From the NCBI GenBank assembly GCA_964504305.1, contig CAZDEB010000007.1, forward strand, positions 62,001 to 126,000: a stretch of DNA of 64,000 nt, read 5' to 3'. The notes under the pieces were generated by a model, which saw only the letters and a list, made by a program, of their open reading frames with translations, searched no databases and was not told the origin of the DNA. This document shows, in pieces, positions 59,397 to 64,000 of the stretch (position 1 is its first letter; each line of letters opens with the position of its first letter). The position numbers and the translations under genes were made by a program. Source of the stretch: UBA11606 sp964504305 (GTDB lineage Bacteria; Actinomycetota; Acidimicrobiia; Acidimicrobiales; Aldehydirespiratoraceae).

Positions 59397-59989
59397 GAGC
59401 AGTAGTCGCGTTCGTAGAGGTCGGGAGCAGTCCAAGCCCCGGTTGCTTTGTCGAATGCCGCCGCGGCGGGCGTCATCCATTCGGTTCGTCCGGCCCGTAC
59501 CGCCGACGAGGAGATTTCGAGCAAGTCGGGAGCAACGTCGAGCGCATGTTCGGACGGAACAACATGAGGGGAGCGAGGGGCAAGGGCAAGAGTGGGGAGT
59601 CGGGCGAGGGCCTCGTGCATGTCGTCGGCGGTGCGGTACCACACCGGATCATTGACCTGAGCCCACTTGTCGGCGCCCATTACGACCACGTCGTAGGACT
59701 CGGCGATATCAGCGATGAGCTGGTGTTCGGTGACAATCACACCGAGCCCTTCGATCGACTCGACGGATGCCTTCATCACCTGGAGACGATGGGTCAGAGA
59801 CGGAACGCTGACCGCGTCTTTGCCCAATGCCGTGACGGAGATGGCGAAATCGACTCGATCCAGGCGATGGGCCGAAAGTGCGGCGAGGGCGATCTGGATG
59901 TGGGCAACAGTCGGTGGATTGAACGATCCGGGGTAGACGCCAACGCGCAAAGAACGATTCACGTTGCCATGTTGACCTGATGTCGCCAT
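59393..59989 (-). CDS. nadD: Nicotinate-nucleotide adenylyltransferase-like nucleotidyltransferase
   Basis: About 198 residues. GVYPGSFNPPTVAHIQIAL (the T/HxGH-type nucleotide site, here T-V-A-H) is near residue 17. HRLQVMKAS, VVVMGADKWAQ and ISSSAVRAG (the ISSTxIR motif) follow in the NadD order. It adenylates nicotinate mononucleotide in NAD synthesis, or a related substrate. The HxGH motif is altered to TVAH, so the function is probable rather than certain. Start ATG 59989; GTG 59962 also fits. It shares its 5' end with the ilv promoter on the other strand. Confidence 0.65.
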   Translation of the reverse strand: MATSGQHGNVNRSLRVGVYPGSFNPPTVAHIQIALAALSAHRLDRVDFAISVTALGKDAVSVPSLTHRLQVMKASVESIEGLGVIVTEHQLIADIAESYDVVVMGADKWAQVNDPVWYRTADDMHEALARLPTLALAPRSPHVVPSEHALDVAPDLLEISSSAVRAGRTEWMTPAAAAFDKATGAWTAPDLYERDYCS

Positions 59990-59992
59990 ACT
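59964..59992 (+). promoter_or_regulatory. Promoter of the ilvBNC leader
   Basis: TTGCCA (59964-59969), a 17-bp spacer, and CATACT (59987-59992) make a full -35/-10 pair. The -10 ends 7 nt before the GTG of the leader peptide at 60000, so transcription would begin on the start codon itself. It lies inside the 5' end of the divergent nadD-like gene. Confidence 0.6.
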
Positions 59993-59999
59993 TCCCAAC

Positions 60000-60047
60000 G
60001 TGAACTGCGCTCCCTTTGTCCTCCTCGTAGTAGTAGGCCTTAGCTAG
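60000..60047 (+). CDS. ilvL: IlvB leader peptide (branched-chain attenuator)
   Basis: A 15-codon reading frame, GTG to TAG, encodes MNCAPFVLLVVVGLS: four Val and three Leu within nine residues (codons GTC CTC CTC GTA GTA GTA GGC CTT). This is the codon bias of a leader peptide that monitors charging of valyl- and leucyl-tRNA. It is followed after 34 nt by an intrinsic terminator and then ilvB. The three consecutive GTA codons, rare in this GC-rich genome, would pause ribosomes readily. No Shine-Dalgarno precedes it, and the -10 box 7 nt upstream indicates a leaderless message. Confidence 0.8.
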   Translation: MNCAPFVLLVVVGLS

Positions 60048-60081
60048 CGCGCGTCCACGTCTTCTCGACTGAATGTGCGCC

Positions 60082-60113
60082 ACGACCTCCCAACGGGAGG
60101 TCGTTTGCTTTTT
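60082..60113 (+). terminator. Intrinsic terminator of the ilvBNC attenuator
   Basis: ACGACCTCCC-AAC-GGGAGGTCGT forms a perfect 10-bp stem with a 3-nt loop, followed by TTGCTTTTT. It lies 34 nt after the leader-peptide stop and 51 nt before ilvB. Ribosome stalling on the Val/Leu codons is expected to favour an alternative fold and let transcription continue. I could not define the antiterminator by eye. Confidence 0.85.
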
Positions 60114-60164
60114 CGGCCGATAGTTTTTGTCCGTTCGCCTAGCGACCCAACCTGGATTCATCCC

Positions 60165-61919
60165 ATGAGCAAAACTCCAACCAACGGCGGTGATGCCCTC
60201 ATCCGTGCCCTCGAACTCGAAGGTGTCGACGTGATGTTTGGCCTTCCAGGGGGCGCGATTCTTCCGGTCTATGACCCGATCCGCGACTCGTCGATCCGTC
60301 ACGTGCTGGTGCGTCACGAGCAGGGCGCCGGCCACATGGCCCAAGGGTACGCCCACGCAACTGGTCGCCCGGGCGTCGCCATGGTCACGAGCGGGCCCGC
60401 GGCGACCAACGTCGTTACCCCGTTGCTCGACGCCTATATGGACTCGGTTCCGATGGTGTGCATCACCGGGCAGGTTCCGTATTCGGCCATTGGCACCGAC
60501 GCGTTCCAAGAGGCCGATACCACCGGTATCACCATGGCCGCGACCAAGCACAACTTCTTGGTCACCGATGCTCAAGACATTCCGCGGATCATTCACGAGG
60601 CGTTCCACATCGCCACGACCGGCCGTCCCGGGCCGGTGCTGGTCGACATCCCCAAAGACGTCGTCGACCCCAACAATCCCGCTTCGGCTATCGACTGGTA
60701 CGAGCCCACCGACGTCGATATGGAACTGCCTGGCTACAACCCGGTTACTGAGGGCGATCCCAAGCTCATTCGAGAAGCGGTCGAGTTGATCCGTGATGCC
60801 GAACGTCCCGTTCTCTACGTGGGTGGGGGAATCCTCAAAGCTCGGGCCGCCGAGGCGCTCTTGGCCTTTGCCGAAATGACCCAGATCCCGGTGGTCACCA
60901 CCCTGATGGCGCGCGGGGCGTTCCCCGACCGCCACGACTTGTGTCTCGGCATGCCGGGCATGCACGGCAACTACACGGCAGTGACCGCCATGCAAGAGTC
61001 CGACTTGTTGATCTCGCTCGGAGCTCGTTTCGACGATCGGGTGACCGGTCGACTCGACGGGTTTGCGCCTACCGCCAAGATCGTGCACGTCGACATCGAC
61101 CCGGCCGAACTCGGCAAGGTCCGCCAATACAACGTCGGCATCCAAGGCGACTGCAAGCTGGTCATCGAAGAAATGATCGCCGCTATGGCCGAGCTCGGCG
61201 GAGCCGACGCCCAAACCGACCGGGGCGCTTGGCGATCCACCGTGTCGGGTTGGCAAGAGAAGTTCCCCCTGGTGTACGAACAGTCGGCGCCCGGCGAAAA
61301 GCTCAAGCCGCAGTACGTCATCGAAGAACTCCGGGATCACAATCCGGCCGACACCATTTTGTGTTCTGGGGTGGGTCAGCACCAGATGTACGCCAGCCAG
61401 TACTGGAAGTTCGATCATCCCTACACGTGGATCAATTCCGGCGGCCTCGGCACGATGGGTTTCTCGATCCCCGCAGCAATCGGGGCCAAAGCCGGCATGC
61501 CCGACCGTCGGGTTTGGGCGGTCGACGGTGATGGTTGTTTCCAGATGACGGCCCAGGAGCTGGTCACTGCAACGGTCGAGAAAATCCCGATCAAAGTGGC
61601 CTTGCTCAACAACTCCTACCTCGGCATGGTTCGTCAGTGGCAGGAGATGTTCTACGACGAGCGTTACAGCGAAGTGCATCTATCCGATTCGGTGCCGGAT
61701 TTCGTCAAGTGGTCAGAAGCAATGGGTTGCGAAGCCATTCGGGTCGAGTCACCCGAAGAGGTTGCGCCGGCGATCGAGCGAGCCAACGAGATCAACGACC
61801 GGTCAGTAGTTGTGGAGTTTCGCACCGATGCGAGGGAGAATGTCTTCCCGATGGTGGCGTCAGGCAAAACGAACTCCGAAATTATGGTCGACCCCAGCCA
61901 ACAAGGGCTCCTGTCATGA
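60165..61919 (+). CDS. ilvB: Acetolactate synthase, large subunit
   Basis: 584 residues, ThDP enzyme. The catalytic Glu is in VRHEQGAGHMAQGYA (about residue 48), GRPGPVLVDIPKDV and GMHGNYTAV are in the middle domain, and the ThDP/metal motif is WAVDGDGCFQMTAQEL with LNNSYLGMVRQWQ (about residues 450-490). It condenses two pyruvates, or pyruvate and 2-oxobutyrate, the first common step to Val, Leu and Ile. ATG 60165 begins the conserved region. Longer readings run back through the terminator and are rejected. ilvN overlaps by 4 nt. Confidence 0.97.
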   Translation: MSKTPTNGGDALIRALELEGVDVMFGLPGGAILPVYDPIRDSSIRHVLVRHEQGAGHMAQGYAHATGRPGVAMVTSGPAATNVVTPLLDAYMDSVPMVCITGQVPYSAIGTDAFQEADTTGITMAATKHNFLVTDAQDIPRIIHEAFHIATTGRPGPVLVDIPKDVVDPNNPASAIDWYEPTDVDMELPGYNPVTEGDPKLIREAVELIRDAERPVLYVGGGILKARAAEALLAFAEMTQIPVVTTLMARGAFPDRHDLCLGMPGMHGNYTAVTAMQESDLLISLGARFDDRVTGRLDGFAPTAKIVHVDIDPAELGKVRQYNVGIQGDCKLVIEEMIAAMAELGGADAQTDRGAWRSTVSGWQEKFPLVYEQSAPGEKLKPQYVIEELRDHNPADTILCSGVGQHQMYASQYWKFDHPYTWINSGGLGTMGFSIPAAIGAKAGMPDRRVWAVDGDGCFQMTAQELVTATVEKIPIKVALLNNSYLGMVRQWQEMFYDERYSEVHLSDSVPDFVKWSEAMGCEAIRVESPEEVAPAIERANEINDRSVVVEFRTDARENVFPMVASGKTNSEIMVDPSQQGLLS

Positions 61920-62395
61920 GCGCTTGGAACACCATTGTTACTACCGTCGAGAACAAGCCGGGCGTGCTTGCTCGGGTGGCCGGGTTGTTTTCGCGGCGCG
62001 GCTACAACATCCACTCTTTGGCGGTCGCCCCCACCGACGACGCGCGGTTCAGCCGCATAACCTTCACGGTCAACGTCGACGAGTCACCCCTCGACCAAGT
62101 TGTTAAGCAACTCAACAAGCTGATCAATGTGGTCGAAATTAGCGAGCTCGACCCCGACGAGTCGGTCGAACGAGAACTCATGCTCATCACCGTCAAGGCC
62201 GACGAGCGCCGCCAGGAACTGCTCCAGGTCATCGACGACTGGCGCGCCTACGTGCTCAGCGAGAACGAGTCGGCGATGATGATGTCGTTGTCGGCGCGGC
62301 CAGCTCGCCTCGACGAATTCGAAGAGAACCTCCGTCCCTTTGGGATCGAGGCCATTCAACGCACCGGCCGGGTTGCTTTGCCGGGGCTCAACTAG
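61916..62395 (+). CDS. ilvN: Acetolactate synthase, small regulatory subunit
   Basis: 159 residues. The ACT domain is at the N-terminus: TVENKPGVLARVAGLFSRRGYNIHSLAVAPT, with the Gly/Asn positions that bind valine. The C-terminal ALS_ss_C domain (ERELMLITVKADERRQELLQVIDDW) follows. It confers feedback inhibition on IlvB. ATGA couples it to ilvB, so the subunits are made together. Confidence 0.97.
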   Translation: MSAWNTIVTTVENKPGVLARVAGLFSRRGYNIHSLAVAPTDDARFSRITFTVNVDESPLDQVVKQLNKLINVVEISELDPDESVERELMLITVKADERRQELLQVIDDWRAYVLSENESAMMMSLSARPARLDEFEENLRPFGIEAIQRTGRVALPGLN

Positions 62396-62450
62396 ATCGC
62401 CCTTCGGGGACTTAACTCAGCCCTCAGGGGACCAAAGGAAGGGACAGGCC

Positions 62451-63485
62451 ATGGCCAATATCTATTACGAAAAGGACGTCGATCGCTCGGCGATCGCCAA
62501 TCGCAAGGTTGCGATTCTCGGTTACGGATCGCAAGGGCACGCCCACGCGTTGAACCTCAAAGAATCGGGGATCGACGTACGCGTCGGCTTGCGCGACGGT
62601 TCGTCGTCGGCGGCAAAGGCCGAGGCCGCGGGCCTGACGGTTCGCTCCATCGCCGACGCATCAGCCGAGGCCGATGTCGTGATGATGCTGATGCCCGACA
62701 CCGAGATGGCCGCGATCTACGAGTCCGATGTTGCTCCTAACCTCAGCGACGGCGATGCCTTGTTCTTTGCCCACGGTTTCAACATCCGGTTCGACCTGAT
62801 CAGCCCGGCCGAAGGCCTCGATGTGTGCATGGTTGCGCCCAAGGGTCCCGGTCATCTGGTACGTCGCACTTACACCGAAGGCGGCGGTGTGCCGGCGCTT
62901 ATTGCCGTCGAACAGGACGCAACCGGTGGGGCCAAGGCGCTGGCGTTGGCCTACGCCGACGCGATCGGTGGTGCTCGTGCGGGTGTGATCGAGACCACGT
63001 TCACCGAAGAAACCGAGACCGATCTGTTCGGTGAGCAAGCGGTGCTCTGTGGCGGAACCACCCGTCTGGTGCAGTCGGGCTTCGAGACTCTCATCGAGGC
63101 TGGTTATCAACCCGAGGTCGCCTATTTCGAATGCCTTCACGAGCTCAAGCTCATAGTCGACTTGATGTACGAAGAGGGCATTGCCGGGATGCGCTACAGC
63201 GTTTCTGACACCGCCGAGTGGGGAGATCTGGTCAGCGGTCCGCGGGTCGTGAACGACGAAACCAAGGCCACCATGAAGCAGATTCTCACCGAAATCCAGG
63301 ACGGCACCTTTGCTACCAATTGGGTCAACGAGAGCCGCACCGGCCGGGCCAATTTCCTTCGCCTCGAACAAGCCGGGCACGATCACCCGATCGAAACAAT
63401 CGGCAAAGAGCTCCGCGCCATGATGCCCTGGATCTCCGCCGGCAAACAATCCGTCACCGAATCCAGCGGCGGCCAAGGGATGTAG
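62451..63485 (+). CDS. ilvC: Ketol-acid reductoisomerase
   Basis: 344 residues, class I. The NADPH motif is VAILGYGSQGHAHALNLKESG (about residue 20), then APKGPGHLVRRTYTEGGGVP, and the Mg-binding Glu/Asp residues in ETETDLFGEQAVLCGG and AYFECLHELKLIVDLMYEEGI. It converts acetolactate or acetohydroxybutyrate to the dihydroxy acids of valine and isoleucine synthesis. It has its own AAAGGAAGGG ribosome-binding site 55 bp after ilvN. Its operon is controlled by the attenuator upstream of ilvB. Confidence 0.97.
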   Translation: MANIYYEKDVDRSAIANRKVAILGYGSQGHAHALNLKESGIDVRVGLRDGSSSAAKAEAAGLTVRSIADASAEADVVMMLMPDTEMAAIYESDVAPNLSDGDALFFAHGFNIRFDLISPAEGLDVCMVAPKGPGHLVRRTYTEGGGVPALIAVEQDATGGAKALALAYADAIGGARAGVIETTFTEETETDLFGEQAVLCGGTTRLVQSGFETLIEAGYQPEVAYFECLHELKLIVDLMYEEGIAGMRYSVSDTAEWGDLVSGPRVVNDETKATMKQILTEIQDGTFATNWVNESRTGRANFLRLEQAGHDHPIETIGKELRAMMPWISAGKQSVTESSGGQGM

Positions 63486-63488
63486 TTG

Positions 63489-63538
63489 GATTTGTGCACC
63501 GAATCGGGGCCTCTGGCCCCGGATTCGGTGCACAAATC
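63489..63538. terminator. Long inverted repeat between ilvC and the DUF2007-like gene
   Basis: GATTTGTGCACCGAATC followed by GGGGCC pairs with GGCCCC followed by GGATTCGGTGCACAAATC, giving 23 bp of stem with one bulged base and a 3-nt loop. It starts 4 bp after the ilvC stop, and the right arm contains part of the stop codon of the convergent gene. There is no U-run on either side, so it is terminator-like by position and stability only. Confidence 0.75.
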
Positions 63539-63929
63539 ATGGAAATAGAGCGTTGAGGGCGGTCCAGGCCTGCAGGATCGCCGCCACTATCGTTGGTCCT
63601 ATTACGCCAGCCAGTACGGCGTAGGTGCTGTAGCGCACCCACTTGGGTCGGTTGCTGAAGCGACGTCGGTGATACATCGCGTCGAGCGCGTCTACTTCGG
63701 CATTCGAATCGTGATCCCCGGCGAGCAGAATGGTCGCGTCTTCGGCGACTTCGCTTCGCACCACGACCGAAAACACCCTTTCAACAACATGGTGCGGAGC
63801 GACAGACGCCGCCGGGTCGCCCAGCACGACGCCTTCAATCCCGGCGCCGCCGAGCATTGCGACGGCGAGGTCGGCGTCGAATCGAGTGGTGAACTCGGCG
63901 ACTATCGAGTTTCCGGGCAACGGTCGCAT
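63537..63929 (-). CDS. DUF2007-like protein with C-terminal membrane helix
   Basis: 130 residues. The N-terminal 70 residues (VAEFTTRFDADLAVAMLGGAGIEGVVLGDP, then VFSVVVRSEVAEDATILLAG) have the alpha/beta pattern of the small PII-like DUF2007 domain. A basic linker and one membrane helix (YSTYAVLAGVIGPTIVAAILQAW) follow. The role is unknown; DUF2007 is described as a putative signal-transducing domain. The ATG follows CAGACT (complement of 63936-63941) by 6 nt. Convergent with ilvC. Confidence 0.75.
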   Translation of the reverse strand: MRPLPGNSIVAEFTTRFDADLAVAMLGGAGIEGVVLGDPAASVAPHHVVERVFSVVVRSEVAEDATILLAGDHDSNAEVDALDAMYHRRRFSNRPKWVRYSTYAVLAGVIGPTIVAAILQAWTALNALFP

Positions 63930-63993
63930 CGAGCCAGTCTGCCCGCCAGCGACGGTTCAGAGCACGCGGGTGCTCGCTAGGGTGCTGCACTGC

Positions 63994-64000
63994 ATGACGA
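63994..64000 (+). CDS. Possible start of a gene cut by the window edge
   Basis: An ATG at 63994 begins 7 bases before the edge, preceded 10 nt earlier by TAGGGT (63978-63983). The -10-to-start distance is a little longer than the usual 6-8 nt of this genome. Nothing can be said about the product. Confidence 0.2.

Noticed and set aside
59709..61679. Long minus-strand open frame of over 600 codons opposite ilvB
   Set aside because: It is antisense to ilvB, nadD and the attenuator, has a His/Arg/Gly-rich composition typical of reversed coding sequence in GC-rich DNA, and contains no recognisable domain.

Overview
The window is a high-GC stretch of bacterial chromosome with about 67 protein-coding genes. 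It has no rRNA, tRNA, CRISPR array or insertion sequence that I can see. The gene set points to an actinobacterium, most likely a member of class Acidimicrobiia. The pointers are Mycobacterium-like IpdA/IpdB steroid-ring hydrolase subunits, paired acyl-CoA dehydrogenases, a MurA with Asp instead of the catalytic Cys, an NAD-dependent LigA next to a PASTA kinase, many GTG/TTG starts, and start codons placed 6-8 nt after a TANNNT -10 box (leaderless mRNAs). The lineage is inference. The 100-N run and its duplicated flanks show that the source is a scaffolded draft assembly.

Layout. 0-5 kb: a small membrane protein, a GAF-GGDEF-EAL protein, a MaoC-like hydratase, methionine aminopeptidase and a DUF4332 protein. 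5-9.6 kb: a GT2 glycosyltransferase, an RNB ribonuclease, a DUF3048 lipoprotein-like secreted protein and an unknown. 9.8-12.8 kb (minus strand): a coupled cNMP-binding / ribokinase / nucleoside hydrolase / membrane protein operon, probably for nucleoside salvage. 12.9-18.1 kb: a cyclase, a hydroxyacid dehydrogenase, an NfeD-flotillin pair, a Crp-type and a TetR-type regulator. 18.1-20.3 kb: a PAS-GGDEF-EAL protein. 20.5-34.5 kb: a catabolic block with two SDRs, a complete peptide-type ABC importer, a lipoprotein/SDR/membrane protein/MBL operon, and the divergent ipdA-ipdB-fadE-fadE operon. The latter is preceded by a perfect 15-bp palindrome.

34.5-41.5 kb: a small Cys-rich protein, a ligand-binding-like lipoprotein, an SLH-domain protein, and a six-gene overlapping chain (nucleosidase, thioesterase, LMW phosphatase, azlC, azlD, murA). 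41.5-46.7 kb: an Nfu protein, a trehalose-phosphatase/GH15 fusion interrupted by a false assembly gap, a B-box rhomboid protease, an SRPBCC protein and a methyltransferase. 46.7-58 kb: informational housekeeping genes (cysteine desulfurase and mnmA for tRNA 2-thiouridine, ligA, a PASTA Ser/Thr kinase, gatCAB). 58-64 kb: a MATE transporter, nadD-like and ilvB-ilvN-ilvC. The ilv operon is preceded by a 15-codon Val/Leu-rich leader peptide and an intrinsic terminator, a classical attenuator. A large inverted repeat separates ilvC from a convergent DUF2007-like gene.

The most interesting points are the ilv attenuator with a leaderless leader peptide, the two separated steroid C/D-ring modules with palindromic operators, the pervasive leaderless-promoter signature (which also settles several start codons), three tandem repeats anchored on stop codons, and the assembly gap that can be closed from the sequence itself.
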